Below are positions 38,024 through 47,174 of a stretch of DNA of 64,000 nucleotides, piece by piece. Position numbers and translations under genes: made by a program. Source of the DNA: Salvator merianae (lineage: Eukaryota; Chordata; Lepidosauria; Squamata; Teiidae). Numbering within the stretch: the stretch's first letter is position 1; every line of letters starts with the position of its first letter. The stretch is taken from contig QVOM02000025.1 in the NCBI GenBank assembly GCA_003586115.2, forward strand, positions 81,152,879 to 81,216,878. Direction: 5' to 3'. The notes under the pieces were generated by a model, which saw nothing but the letters and a program-made list of their open reading frames with translations, searched no databases and had not been told where the DNA came from.

Positions 38024-41000
38024 AGCTATCCCTACCACTTGGTAGGCTAGCCACCTGCTGTTTCTGTGCACCTGTTTCTTTATCTTTCTTTCCTTAGTTG
38101 TTAAGGAAGGAAGTGCTCTTACTTTCTCATTTCCAGTTTCCTGATCATTGTATTTCTTGGGTTGGACTTGATGACCTTTGAGATTGCTTCCAAATCTTTG
38201 ATTCTGTAATTTTATTTTTTTCATTGAATGTTGTTTATATGCTTGCAAAGTTGAAGAAGAAGAACATTAAAACAGCCTAGTTAAATTGTGGTTTGCAATT
38301 TTCTTTGTGCTTGAGAGATAAGGACCCTGGCAGCGCATACTGCTTGCAAAGAGCTGTAGTAATATTTTTTAAAGGAACATCTTTGTTCTTAACAATTTTT
38401 TTCCATATCTTAATTAGCTTATACTGCATTTGTCCAGATACTGCAGTTACATATTTGGCTTAGTCAAAAAGGCAAAGCTGATTACCCTATCAAATTGGTG
38501 TTTTCCTTCTTGTACTTGTCTTACTGATCCTAGATATTTGAATAAAGAGAACTGTCCATTAATTGGACTATCCCTCTTCTGGTCAGACCCATTCATCTAT
38601 CTTATACAGCCCAGGAGTGCTTGCACAATCATTTTTCATATATATATATATATATGATTCAATACCTTTTTTTATATGATTCAATACCTATTTTGTTTCT
38701 AGGGACTGAACTAACCTACAATTTTTTAAAGTTCTGTTTTGATTTCAGGTCTAAAACCGCTTCATACCGTGGATAACCAGCTGCTTATTATAGCAAATGC
38801 CCATATGCATTGGGACCCTGAATACTCAGATGTGAAACTTGTCCAAACAATGATGTTTGTCTCTGAACTGAAAAATATTCTTGAGAAGGCCTCTGGCAGG
38901 CCTGGAAGTCCAACAGCAGATACAAATTCCATCCCTCTGGTGCTGTGTGCGGATCTTAACTCACTGCCTGATTCAGGTATTTAAAATGGTTATTTTATTT
39001 TTACCTCTCATATGCTGCATTGATTGTTTCTAAGGAAGATTTCAGGTTATCTTTCTAGCAAGGCTGTGTGCCATTCTGGAGAGCTATCTTTTGTATCTCA
39101 AGAGGGATTAAATTAGATATTATTCAGTTTCATAATTTTTTATTTTGGTAAGAACCGCTAGCTCATACTGTACATTACGCTTTGGACAACGGGTTTCTCT
39201 CCAGCTGTTTTGGACTATAGCTCCCACTGCCACCAATCAGCTCAGCTGGTTGATTCCAGGTAAGTGAAGTCTGCTGTAGGCAATAGGTTGAGAATCTATG
39301 GGTCACCAGAAGTTAACAGATTGCAGCCCTCGTCAGTCCTTGCCAACATAGCTAGTGGTGAAGGATGGCAGATTATAATCTGATAAAACTTGTATTGTCA
39401 CAGAGTTGCTGTTGTTAATTCTTAATGAATTAGACTATCTTCCTCTGCCTCGGTCAGGTCAAATGAAGATGATGATGTTAAAAATGAAGACTAAAATGTT
39501 CAAAGATGGTGTATTTTGGACTATTATGGATTTATAATCTAGATTTTGGCAAAGTTTCTGGAAATATTAATGTAATCTGACATCTTGGCAAAGAGCATGC
39601 ATAGGGAGATGGAGTTAGATGTTGAAATAGTAACTTTAACATGGAGGAAGCATTAGCAACATAATTAAGCAGCTGCAGAATTTGGATAATGAAAGCTGTG
39701 ATGATAATTCTATTAGAGGAGTGCCTTGAGTGCCTGGAAGAAAAACATTTGATGTATACTTGGAGGAAAGGCTAGATTTTCTTTGAGAGCTGGCCACTGA
39801 ACATGATAAAATTGAACAAGTGCTTTATCTTAAGAGAGAACTCTACAGTGTTGCATCAACTGTGCGAGGAAGAGACCCTTGTAATGAGGGATGTGCACAA
39901 ATGAAAAATTGTGGTTTGGTTCAAAACAAACCCGAATCACAATCCAGATGGATTGTTCAATCATTGGACCTGTGGTCCACTTGCCAGACAGTTCATGACC
40001 CCTCAACCTTACACCTCAGCCCCTTATACTTCCCTCCACCATCCCTCAGATTGTACCCCACCACCCTCTCTTTTCCTGTTGTATGCCCCGCCATCCTCTG
40101 GATTGTTTCCCACTATCTGCATCCACAGGATCCTACTTGGACCCTTTGGTCATGCACTGCTCTGCTGTCGCTGACCGCGAAGCCCTGAAAATATTGGGGC
40201 ATGGCCAGCATGCTGTCTTCTAGGCTGGCTAGCAAGTCTTCTGGAATGGAGGGCCATAAGTCCTTCTATAGAAGGATTAGCATAGGCTAAGACAACATGC
40301 CAGCTGGGGCATGGTTTTTCCAAGGCTGCATGGCCAGAGATAGCAAAGCAGCCAAACTCAAGGGGAGCAGGTTGGAGTCCATGGACGTGAGGGAGGCATG
40401 GGGGGGGGGGTATTTTGCACAATGGGAAAAGAGGGGGGCTGGTTGCAGTGAGGGGGAATTGAACTGACAAACCCTGATTCACTTCACTTTTGACTAGACC
40501 CCAAACTTCTAGCAGGGTTTGATTCAATAGCAAACCCCAAAGCCCACCCCAATTTGGTACTGAACTGGTTCTCCACACCCCTAGTTAATGCAGCATCTAA
40601 ATTAAGAACATATCAGTCAAGGCCATCATAAGAAAATAATTAAAAAATGGGCCAACTGCTTTGAATTTCCATTATTATGAACATACTCTGATCTATATTG
40701 AGGTATGACACACGGTTCTGTGTTTTTTGGAAAGCAGATTCCATAATATTGATTTGCTTACAATCCTAGGCATGTATACTCAGAAAACTGATTCCTTAAA
40801 ATCACCTCTCTTATATGTCTGATAAAAGAAGTAAATTGGAAAAAGAATTTTCCAGTGTAGGAAACCATTGATCAGATAGGTTTTCAAAACAAATTAAGAA
40901 ATTTTAAATTAAGCTTAAGGTTAGGGCTAATGTGTGTACAACCCCTAGAACAAAGTATTACCTCTACAGTTTTCTTCTAGATACCCACTAGGGAACCACT

Positions 41001-43964
41001 CATAAGATCAATGGGTCAGAAGATAAAATATTGCATTGGTGAAACAGAAGTACCTCTTAAAAACAGGTAGCTGAACATCTGGCAAACCTGTATCATTACA
41101 AAACTAGATCAAGTTATGGGCAGCCCAGAGAAGAGTCTTGAGGCAATTCAGTGTAGACAACGATGTTAGGGCTAGGGCTACTAGTGAATACAGATGAAAA
41201 ACGAGAGAAGCTACTCACTCAAACTAAATACTAATGTAAAAGAGGAAAAGAAGAGATAATGAAACAGGATATTGTATTAGTTTTTTAGGGATAATTAAAA
41301 GCCTGCGATTTAAGACATAGATTAGCCCACCTTGCTTAGGTTTTTAATCAATTGGCAGCTAATTTCTTTATCAGAATCTTTTGCTTGTGTTGTGTTTTAT
41401 TTCATGTTACTTATTTTTTGCACCAAAAAAAAAAGAGTTCTAAATATTACATTAAAACTGTTTGGTATAGCATGGACATATCCCTAATGCATCAGTTTAG
41501 TTGAAGTAGCTTTTTAGAGTGTTCCATTCTGTCAAAAGGATGTGTTGGTGAACCAGTGCATATGTCCTGCTGAACCAATGCAGTTTGCCTAGGTAAATTG
41601 AAATTTGGAACTAGATGAATCACAAGTTACAAGATACACCATGCCGTTCAGCAGTCGTTGTTATTTATGTTCTGTTCATAGATGGGTTTTTTTTTTTCTA
41701 TCCCTGATTTTAATAACATTTTTTTCTGTTTTCATTTTCAACATTCTGTAAACTGCTTTGAGATTATATTTTTAACAAGAAGCGGTATGTAAATATTTTG
41801 AATAATCAAATAAATAACGAGTAGGTTTAAATATAGTTAGTGATGGTATTTCTCAGTTGCTGCACTACTTCTTTAAATATTGTTATAATTGCTTGGGTAA
41901 TATTTGTTTTACCTGAAGTTATTTGCAAAGTTGATTCCCTTACTGAGTGTGGTATTTGTGTGTACACATAAAACTATTGAAATAAAAAGCAAACAGGTCA
42001 TATAACTTAAATTTAGACACCATCAATGGCTTATTTTGCAAAACAGGTGTTGTGGAATATTTGAGCAACGGAATAGTAGCAGACAACCACAAGGATTTCA
42101 AGGAATTGCGGTATAACGAATGTCTCATGAACTTCAGTGGTAATGGAAAGAATGGAGCGTCTGAAGGAAGAATCACACATGGATTCCAGCTCAAGAGCGC
42201 CTATGAAAACAACTTGATGCCTTATACTAATTATACCTTTGATTTCAAAGTAAGTCATGATCTCGGAGTAATGAGAAAATACAAATGAGGCCTTTATAAG
42301 TACGCAACTCAGTGAATCCTCCTCAAAATAACATGTAACATATTGCGTAAAAACAGTCAGCGCGTTTTTGTGGATGGAGAGTTGAATACACTATAATTTC
42401 TTCTGAGTTTGTGTAGTACATAGATGATACTAACTCACTTGCCACTTTTTTTTTACAACTTGGTGCACTTTTTTCAGATAATCATATATATTTTAACATT
42501 GTTGAATGAACACTCTACACATTATGAATTCATAAGCATGAAAAGAATATAAGAACTAAAGAATATAAGGCCACAGCCCATCTAATCCAGTATCCTGTTT
42601 CACACGGTGGCCCACCACTTGCTTCTGGGCATTCCCAAGCAGAAGATGAGGGCAAAACCTTCACCCGCTCTCGACTCCCTGCAAATGGCCTTTAGAGGCA
42701 TCCTGCCTGTCTCTCCACCCTGGAGAGAGTACCTAGGCATCCATTCTAGTAGCAATCGGTACACTTATCCTCCATGAATATGTCTAATGCTTCTTTAAAC
42801 CTATCCAGGCTGGTTGCTGTCACCACCTCTTCTGGCAGCAAATTCCATAGCCTGATGACCCCCAGGGTGCAAAAATACTTCTCTTTGTTGGTCCTAAAAG
42901 ACCTGCCTGTTGGCTTCATAGAGTGTCCCGTGGTTCTAGTGTTGTGTAATAAAGAGAACAATTTTTCTCTATTCACCTTTTCTGTGCCGTACATGATTTT
43001 ATAAATATCAGTCAGATTCCCTCTTAAATGCCATCTTTCAAGGATGAAGAGACTGAGCTGTTGCGGCCTGATTTCAGAAGGGAGGTGCTTTCCCTTCTAT
43101 CAGTCCAGCATTTCCCTGCGTCCCCCTTGTCTGTCATATGGCCTCTGTTTTACACCACTAATTCCCAAATGCATCTGCATACGACTCAAGGCAGCAGGCC
43201 TAGGACAGCTCTGAACCTCAGAGTTCTTCTTGTGGCAGAGCTGAACTTGGAGCCAGTGGTGGAAGAGACTCCTCAGGCTGTGCCCACGGGGTTGGGGAGC
43301 TTAACTGAACTGGAGGAAGTCCTGTAGCCACTCCAGACTCATACGTCCTGTCTCAGCAAGGTGGCTAAAAGTGCCAGCCCCCAGCAGGGAAAGAGGGCTG
43401 CCATAGAAAAGAAGCATGGGCATGGACAGATCCTCCAGCTGCTTTTCTTCCTCCCTGCCCCAAGACGTGACAAGGTGACGAAAGGATGCAGTCCCTGGAG
43501 AGGATGAGGCCTCTGCAGCATCCAGATGTTGAAGTTCCCCCACTCAGAAGGGCATCTGCTGGTAGCAGGTTTGGGAGCTGCTTCAGGCAGATTGCCACAG
43601 AAGACACATGCAAGCGGGCTACTGTCCCAGAGACTGATGTGATGGTCTCCTAAACCCTCCTCCAAATGGGTTGTGTGTGCATCAATTCTTGGCAGGCTGA
43701 TTAATGACAGTTGTAAATTAATATTTGTATTTTTCCTCCTGCTTTCTCCAGGGTGTGATAGACTACATTTTTTATTCCAACACTCACATGAATGTACTTG
43801 GTGTCCTGGGGCCTTTGGATCCTCAATGGCTGATTGAGAACAACATCACTGGGTGCCCCCACCCTCACATCCCATCAGACCACTTCTCACTGTTGACGCA
43901 GCTTGAGCTCCACCCTCCGTTCCTGCCTCCTGTCAACGGCATCCACTTACCTACCAGGAGGTAG
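24351..43964 (+). CDS. CNOT6L: CNOT6L, CCR4-NOT complex deadenylase subunit 6-like (11 coding exons)
   Basis: This gene encodes a Mg2+-dependent 3'-5' poly(A) exonuclease of the CCR4-NOT complex, which shortens mRNA tails in the cytoplasm. The joined exons are 24351-24462, 25865-26051, 28426-28511, 29866-29955, 31271-31339, 33251-33408, 35326-35480, 36725-36876, 38749-38976, 42047-42249 and 43752-43964, giving 1653 nt or 550 codons plus stop. Every intron is GT-AG and every phase joins. Residues about 50-130 are leucine-rich repeats (LTALHLNDN, LVYLDLSSNKLRSLP), the part that contacts the CAF1 subunits CNOT7/8 in this family. Residues about 182-540 are an EEP-fold nuclease with N190 in CYNVLCDKY, E235 in QEVETEQY, D405 in CADLNS and H524 in PSDHFSL; these correspond to E240, D410 and H529 of the human enzyme as I recall its numbering. 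RIYTIMSAEEVANG and VHPEQLPPRPW distinguish CNOT6L from CNOT6. The N-terminus may begin in an upstream exon. Confidence 0.96.
24630..24750 (-). repeat. L2-type tail
   Basis: ACCACCTGTCCAAATAATAT followed by CTCAAGGTGGTTTACAG is the inverted L2-type 3' tail. It overlaps incidental frames in intron 1. Confidence 0.4.
25865..26051 (+). CDS. CNOT6L: CNOT6L coding exon 2 (leucine-rich repeats)
   Basis: The acceptor is CTTAATTTAG and the donor is AG|GTAAGA. The exon encodes residues 38-99, including SLSTSLWSLTHLTALHLND and LVYLDLSSNKLRSLPAELGN, which are typical LxxLxLxxN repeats. It ends two bases into the Arg codon of SLREL. The preceding intron (24463-25864) holds an L2-type tail near 24630-24750 and nothing else I recognise. 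Confidence 0.96.
26178..26276. repeat. Foldback repeat with ACTACA-type arms
   Basis: GTCCTCCAGATGTTCCTAAT with CTACAGTTCTCATC, and later ATGGGAGTTACAGCTGAGCA, form imperfect inverted arms of the small foldback family also seen at 13766. Confidence 0.45.
26959..27434 (+). mobile_element. Harbinger-like foldback element (476 bp)
   Basis: The left end GGGCCTGTTTGCAGTTG and the right end (reverse complement GGGGTCTTTTTGCACTTTCC) are inverted repeats. The interior hairpin GTGAGTGTCAGGGACGCTCAC is shared with 20955-21340. No clear trinucleotide duplication remains. The 133-codon frame inside is not a gene. Confidence 0.6.
28025..28298. mobile_element. hAT/Charlie-like non-autonomous element (274 bp)
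   Basis: The left end CAGGCATGGGCAAACTACGG with GCCCGCGGGCC and the right end (reverse complement CAGGGCAAACTTTTTGGC) are inverted termini. Flanking 8-bp duplications GTCTACAG (28017-28024) and GTCTAGAG (28299-28306) agree at 7 of 8. It ends 127 bp before the exon at 28426. Confidence 0.8.
28426..28511 (+). CDS. CNOT6L: CNOT6L coding exon 3 (leucine-rich repeats)
   Basis: The acceptor is TTTGTTTTTAAG and the donor is G|GTAATA. Residues 100-128 read ELLLNNNLLRVLPYELGRLF and continue to QTLGLKG, the last repeats of the LRR domain. The intron before it (26052-28425) carries a Harbinger-like foldback element at 26959-27434 and a 274-bp hAT-like element ending only 127 bp before this exon. Confidence 0.96.
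29866..29955 (+). CDS. CNOT6L: CNOT6L coding exon 4
   Basis: The acceptor is GCTTATATTACAG and the donor is CAG|GTAACA. It encodes residues 129-158 (NPLSQDILSLYQDPDGTRK then LLNYMLDNLA), the linker from LRR to nuclease domain. The flanking intron 28512-29865 shows no repeat or gene I can name. Confidence 0.96.
30880..30930 (+). repeat. L2-type LINE 3' tail
   Basis: TTTCTCGGGAAGGGCGGCAT followed by ATAGCC is the typical L2 3' end on the plus strand. Confidence 0.45.
31271..31339 (+). CDS. CNOT6L: CNOT6L coding exon 5 (paralogue-specific linker)
   Basis: The acceptor is ATGAATTTCAG and the donor is CAG|GTAATT. It encodes VHPEQLPPRPWITLKERDQI, then LPS. This linker is the clearest separator from the paralogue CNOT6, whose linker differs in sequence and is longer by my recollection. 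The previous intron (29956-31270) contains an L2-type 3' tail near 30880-30930. Confidence 0.96.
31509..32000 (-). mobile_element. CR1-family LINE 3' end
   Basis: Minus-strand translation again gives the CR1 C-terminus (MVSGLQTMSYEERLKDLGMF, LDIRKNFLTVRAISHWNRLP); the frame stops early at 31656. Tail units read AATCATAG rather than TAGAA. The two copies look nearly identical over about 450 bp, so both are fairly young. Confidence 0.85.
32472..32600. repeat. CA microsatellite and L2-type tail
   Basis: A CA run at 32472-32493 is followed by TTATTACATTTGTATCCATG and CTCAGGACTGGTTGCAG, an inverted L2-type tail. Confidence 0.5.
32929..33001. repeat. Compound (CA)n(TA)n(CA)n microsatellite
   Basis: About 73 bp of CA, then TA, then CATA units lie in intron 5. 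Such compound tracts are highly variable in length. Confidence 0.9.
33251..33408 (+). CDS. CNOT6L: CNOT6L coding exon 6 (start of EEP nuclease)
   Basis: The acceptor is CTCTTTTTTCCAG and the donor is CAG|GTGAAA. It encodes residues 182-234, starting ASFTVMCYNVLCDKYATRQL with N190 in the active-site loop, and ending DADIISLQ in phase 0. W226 sits just before DADIIS, where mammals have Cys as I recall. The preceding intron holds a CR1 3' end (31509-32000) and CA/TA microsatellites. Confidence 0.96.
34573..34877 (+). mobile_element. tRNA-derived SINE with L2-like tail
   Basis: The head GGCATGGTGGCGCAGGTGGC contains a pol III A box (TGGCGCAGGTGGC); GGAGTTCAAGGCC is a B box 37 bp further on. The tail GCTTTGAGTCAGCTTCGGCT then AAAGCAGGGTATAAA resembles the L2 3' end, so L2 enzymes probably mobilised it. 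It ends in GTT, CTT and CCT repeats (34826-34877). A fragment of the same tail is at 54779-54836. Confidence 0.75.
35030..35100 (+). repeat. L2-type LINE 3' tail
   Basis: TTTATTGTGACCCACACTGA followed by GATGGGATAG and A-rich end is an L2-type terminus just upstream of exon 7. Confidence 0.4.
35326..35480 (+). CDS. CNOT6L: CNOT6L coding exon 7 (catalytic Glu)
   Basis: The acceptor is TTCATTTCCAG and the donor is AA|GTAAGA. It starts EVETEQYF; the first Glu, residue 235, is the metal-binding catalytic residue. It continues with GFFSPKSRAKIMSEQERKH and DGCAIFFKTEK, highly conserved in CCR4 enzymes. The preceding intron (33409-35325) carries a tRNA-derived SINE at 34573-34877. Confidence 0.97.
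35600..36595 (+). pseudogene. L2-type LINE reverse-transcriptase remnant
   Basis: Broken translation gives NYHPVTNTPFLAKVLEKVAA, PFQSGFRIDHSTKLA and LLVLLDLSAAF, the order of L2 reverse-transcriptase blocks. Stop codons and indels are frequent. The 3' end TGAGTGAGGTATAGGGCAGC with ATATAAATATC is the L2 tail. It sits in sense orientation in intron 7. Confidence 0.75.
36725..36876 (+). CDS. CNOT6L: CNOT6L coding exon 8
   Basis: The acceptor is GTTTTTCAG and the donor is CAG|GTGTGT. It encodes residues 286-336, FTLVQKHTVEFNQVAMANSE then AMLNRVMTKDNIGVAVV. An L2 reverse-transcriptase remnant occupies most of the preceding intron (35481-36724). Confidence 0.97.
37057..37310 (-). repeat. CR1-type LINE fragment
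   Basis: AAGAACATAAGACAGGCCAC, GCTTCTGGGCATCTCAAGCA and CTTTAGAGGCATCCTGCC are shared with 42540-43050 and 63778-64000. Confidence 0.65.
37973..38019. repeat. CA microsatellite
   Basis: About 47 bp of AC units with one interruption (CTCAC), in intron 8. Minus-strand frames of Cys-Val repeats derive from it. Confidence 0.9.
38638..38694. repeat. TA microsatellite and 23-bp tandem duplication
   Basis: A TA run at 38638-38655 is followed by two copies of TATATGATTCAATACCT, about 55 bp before exon 9. Confidence 0.7.
38749..38976 (+). CDS. CNOT6L: CNOT6L coding exon 9 (catalytic Asp)
   Basis: The acceptor is TTTTGATTTCAG and the donor is CAG|GTATTT. It encodes residues 337-412: NAHMHWDPEYSDVKLVQ, then a Pro/Ser-rich loop, then PLVLCADLNSLPDS with D405 as an active-site acid. 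The preceding intron (36877-38748) has a CR1-type fragment at 37057-37310 and CA and TA microsatellites. Confidence 0.97.
39886..40583. mobile_element. hAT-like non-autonomous element (698 bp)
   Basis: The left end GAGGGATGTGCACAAATG and the right end (reverse complement TAGGGGTGTGGAGAACC) match the family of 49309-50025. The interior GTTTGGTTCAAAACAAACCC is a second inverted motif. The target duplication is degraded. The 122- and 142-codon frames overlapping it are not supported as genes. Confidence 0.6.
41740..41820 (+). repeat. L2-type LINE 3' tail
   Basis: TGTAAACTGCTTTGAGATTA followed by AAGAAGCGGTATGTAAAT and an A-rich end has the L2 tail layout. Confidence 0.45.
42047..42249 (+). CDS. 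CNOT6L: CNOT6L coding exon 10
   Basis: The acceptor is TTGCAAAACAG and the donor is AAA|GTAAGT. It encodes residues 413-480: VVEYLSNGIVADNHKDFKEL, then GRITHGFQLKSAYEN and PYTNYTFDFK. The 3.1-kb intron before it (38977-42046) contains a hAT-like element at 39886-40583 and an L2-type tail near 41740-41820. Confidence 0.97.
42540..43050 (-). pseudogene. CR1-type LINE 3' coding end
   Basis: A minus-strand frame at 42994-42746 reads TLGVIRLWNLLPEEVVTATS and DRFKEALDIFMED, the C-terminus of a CR1-type reverse transcriptase that differs from the one at 23595. Shared blocks link it to 37057 and 63778. It lies in intron 10. Confidence 0.7.
43752..43964 (+). CDS. CNOT6L: CNOT6L last coding exon (catalytic His)
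   Basis: The acceptor is CTGCTTTCTCCAG. It encodes residues 481-550: GVIDYIFYSN, then TGCPHPHIPSDHFSLL with catalytic H524, ending VNGIHLPTRR and TAG at 43962-43964. The preceding intron (42250-43751) contains a CR1-type LINE fragment at 42540-43050. Confidence 0.97.
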   Translation, partial: GVIDYIFYSNTHMNVLGVLGPLDPQWLIENNITGCPHPHIPSDHFSLLTQLELHPPFLPPVNGIHLPTRR

Positions 43965-44527
43965 TGGAGTCCCGCCCCTTTTGAGGGCTGTGACCTGTTC
44001 ATTTGTTTATGGACCTGTACAGTTGTAAATCAAAGTATGTAGGAGTGAAGTATGGCCAACCTTTTAAAAGCTGCTGCTTCGAGCTCCTTTCATTATGTGT
44101 GTTAATGACACAATTTTGCACATTTTTGGTGCATATTGGTACCATTTGGCACTAGGGCTGGAACCAAAGTTGTTGTTTGTTCTGTTTTTGTTTTTAAGGT
44201 ATATTAATTCATACATCTATGTACATACATGTACATGCATATATTTTAAACTGGCACATTTTTTTTTTTGTTTCTTTGTGAAGCTAAAAGGACAAACGCA
44301 ATGGCAGGATTTGATTCATACGGTTTTTGTCAATAGCTGATGGTTTTCTTTCACATCTTAACGAAATGAGCTGTGCTTCCTTCCCTTCTGCCTCATTTTT
44401 AAATATGTTTGGTCCTTTGGGGAAGTATTTATAATTGGAAATGGCACTTACTCTTTGTGTAAATTATTTACAGCCTGAACTGTCATGAGTTCTCTACTGA
44501 AAGACCAAATTAGATTTGAAAGTCAAG

Positions 44528-44736
44528 CAGTGGCAGCCGCTGCCTTTAAGGGGGGTGTTCGTAACCCACAGAAAGCGAGGGCCCGCTGTTTGCAGGCCCG
44601 GAGGGCCACCGTACTGTCGCAGCAGGTCGCAGCTGCGACCTGCTGCGACAGTATGGTGGCCCAGAGGGCCTGCAAACAGCGAGCCCTCACTTCCTGCGGG
44701 TTACCAACACCCCCTTAAAGCCAGTGGCCACCGCTG
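44528..44736. mobile_element. Palindromic hAT-like element in the 3' UTR (209 bp)
   Basis: The two halves are inverted copies along almost the whole length, centred near 44632 (GTCGCAGCTGCGAC). Ends are CAGTGGCAGCCGCTG and, inverted, CAGCGGTGGCCACTGG. A perfect 8-bp duplication AAGTCAAG flanks it (44520-44527 and 44737-44744), diagnostic of hAT insertion. It is GC-rich relative to its surroundings, and RNA from it would fold into a long hairpin. Confidence 0.88.
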
Positions 44737-45802
44737 AAGTCAAGCTTAAAATACTTTCTGCACTAGGAAGCTTTGCTGCTCCAATGAGGAAGTTTCCCTG
44801 AGAAAGCATCAAACTGCATACGAGACAGCCTTTCAGGACTCTCTGCTTTGTGCAGCCTCCATTTTAGGTGGCTTTACGTTGCACCCTGTGCGAGCCTGTC
44901 CATCCAATGGAAGTTGTGCGAAGCGGGATGGCTTTTCTATGCCTGAGTTTCTGATCCAAGGAATCTCGTGCATTCCTGAGGAAGGGGCGACCCTTTTCAT
45001 AGCTGGTCCTAAGGGAACTGCAGCTATCCTTGTGGAAGTCAGCTGCGTAGGCTACAACCAGCTGTGGCAATAATCTCTTTGGCATTTTTCATCATAAAGC
45101 AGGCCTCTGTGGAAAGCCCAGTAGAGTAACTGACAACCTGGCAGACCTCAGGGAGAGAGAGAAACTAAATTTGACTGAAGAAGAGAATTGAAATCAAAGC
45201 AGTAAGAAGTGGGAGGAAACCCTGCACTTAATATAAGAGGCGCGAGTTCTTGGGTTAGAATATGTTACAGCGATGTCCTTTTTCCTCTTTTAAATTGCTT
45301 CTCTCCCTGCCCAAATCATTTGAAACTGTTTGGCCAAGAAAAGTGCAAAGAGCAGGCCTGCAAATAATTTTGTTTCTGCCGCCTGCATGTGTAAAAAGTG
45401 GCTTCTCTGGCTACACTTTTCTCGATTGTACTTTTCCTGGTCCTAGTTGCCAAATAGCCATCTCATGCTTTTTTAATGACCTTTTAAAAAGTCTTTTGCT
45501 TTCTGTTTCCCGTCAAGGTGATTTTTCTCTTTAAGCTGCTGGTTCATTTACAAAGGTTATTTGTTTCTTTTTAAGTCATGCTTGGGAAAAAAAAAAAAAA
45601 AGTTCTTTTTCAGTGCTCCTGGTGGCCATTTTAAAAACCTTGGTGCCTCAAGAGCAGAAAAGTTGTGCAGTCTCTTTCATAAGTTGTGGCTGCCATCTCT
45701 CCTGGGGAGCCACTGGGGCGCCTCCGTTAACTTTGGCAGGGGGTTGAGCAGGAATTCATGTATAGCCTGCTGCAATAAATGAACATTGCCTAACTAATGG
45801 TC

Positions 45803-45906
45803 CAGCCTTCCTCAACCGCAGATCCCCAGGCATTTTGGACTACAACTCGTGGGGAGCTGATGTAGTCCCAGAACGTCTCGCGGGAACAAAGTTGAGAAAG
45901 GTGCAA
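45803..45906. repeat. Foldback repeat with GGACTACAACTC arm
   Basis: TTCCTCAACCGCAGATCCCC, TTTTGGACTACAACTCGTGG and later TGTAGTCCCAGAACG / GTTGAGAAAGG form inverted arms. Same class as 46367-46497. Confidence 0.5.
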
Positions 45907-46086
45907 ACGCTACAGCACTTGAGTGACGACTGGAGCTGTGGTTTAAGCCGAACAACAAGGGACGGTTGTGTCTGTTCTTAAGTTTTTCTGTATTCTGCTT
46001 CTTTGCTGCTATATAAGAATCCTTGAGCTTATATTTTAAACTTTTCATGCACTTTACTGTTTCTAGTCTCAAAATGTGATATTTTT

Positions 46087-46092
46087 AATAAA
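46087..46092 (+). terminator. Candidate polyadenylation signal AATAAA
   Basis: A canonical AATAAA lies 2.1 kb after the CNOT6L stop, in AT-rich sequence. Two further hexamers, at 45774 and 46167, are alternatives. Nothing in the sequence decides which one is used. Confidence 0.4.
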
Positions 46093-46307
46093 TGAGAATT
46101 TTTCCATTATGTGAATGAAAATTTTTAAAGAGCCTATATTTGTCTCATTGATACACTAAAAAAGAAAATAAAAAAAGGTTTAATTAGTTTTAAATCTTCA
46201 GGCACATTCTGCGTAAAATGTATACTCTAAGGCTTCTCCTCCCCTTTGCTAGCTAAGTGTAAAAAGGTCAAAGTAAATTTGAATCAGGCTAAAGTAGGAA
46301 ATGCTCA

Positions 46308-46332
46308 TCTCCTCCTCCTCCTCCTCCTCCTG
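46308..46332. repeat. CTC microsatellite
   Basis: About eight CTC units directly after the putative CNOT6L end. Confidence 0.85.
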
Positions 46333-46366
46333 TTTGTAGAGAAGAATGTAAGTGAATTAGTTGTTA

Positions 46367-46497
46367 AAGCAGGAGTAGCCTTCTTTGTAGCCTTCCAAGA
46401 GTTCCTGGACTACATTTCCCATCACTCTGTGCCAGCCCCCTACAGCTGGCCCAGAGCAGTGGGAATTGTAGTTCAGACACACTTGGAGGAGCACCAT
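46367..46497. repeat. Foldback repeat with ACTACATTTCCCA arms
   Basis: AGTAGCCTTCTTTGTAGCC, GGACTACATTTCCCATCACT and the inverted GTGGGAATTGTAGTTCAGAC form arms around a central CAGCTGGCCC. Both arms match the ACTACAnnTCCC motif. Confidence 0.6.
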
Positions 46498-46700
46498 TGA
46501 GCATTCCTGTCGAAATGAAGACCGCAGTTCATTTTCAGAGTGCTTACAGCTGGTGAGGGCTGTGTCACCTTCAGGGAGAATGGCTGGATTTACATGTTGC
46601 TTGTCCTTTAAAGCTGCATTCTACAAAACACACTGAAAATAGTTGACTTACCTTGAAATATCCAGTGTGTGGCATGTAGCAGAACGTGCCCTATAGCTTA

Positions 46701-47171
46701 GCGCCTGTTTGCACTTTCCAGCCTGACATGGTGCAATCATATCATACCAGGCTGGTAATGTGGGAGTGCAGTGGTGGTCATTTGCACAACAAACACTGAA
46801 TTAGCCATGTACCTGGCCTGCAGTGCTTGCAGTGTGAATGGTTGGCTGGAATCTCCATGACAAAGTCCAAACCGGCATCTGGTGCACGGTTGGACGTTGC
46901 CATGGCAATCAGGCAGCTGTGAATGACTGAGCAGCTGCAGTCACCATAACCACACCCCTCACCACGCAGTACCCATAAAAGGGTGTGGTTCTGCCATCCC
47001 AGGAACAATCCAGTGATCCTGGTCAGCCTGTGGACTGCTTTTTAGTTGTCCACAGCTGGATTGCTCCAGGGAGAGCTTGGTCAACTCTGTGTGATCTGCA
47101 GTGGCCGGGTGCAGCCGGAACGATCCAGAGAACCGCCTGGATCGCTCCACAAGATAAGTGTGAACAGGCCC
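46701..47171. mobile_element. Harbinger-like foldback element (471 bp)
   Basis: The left end GCGCCTGTTTGCACTTTCC is preceded by TTA (46698-46700). The right end GTGTGAACAGGCCC is its inverted partner. The right TTA is lost. Several overlapping 60-120 codon frames on both strands come from it. Confidence 0.6.
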
Positions 47172-47174
47172 TCC

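Larger units (their letters stand above)
43965..46115 (+). other. CNOT6L: Probable CNOT6L 3' UTR
   Basis: Non-coding sequence follows the stop codon and is partly T-rich. AATAAA signals occur at 45774-45779, 46087-46092 and 46167-46172. The end point is inferred; a longer UTR is possible because this gene family often has multi-kilobase 3' UTRs. The region contains the palindromic transposon at 44528-44736, which would be transcribed with the mRNA. Confidence 0.5.

Noticed and set aside
24351..43964. Assignment of the deadenylase to CNOT6 instead of CNOT6L
   Set aside because: RIYTIMSAEEV, the HPEQLPPRPW linker, IIANAHMHW context and total length fit CNOT6L better.
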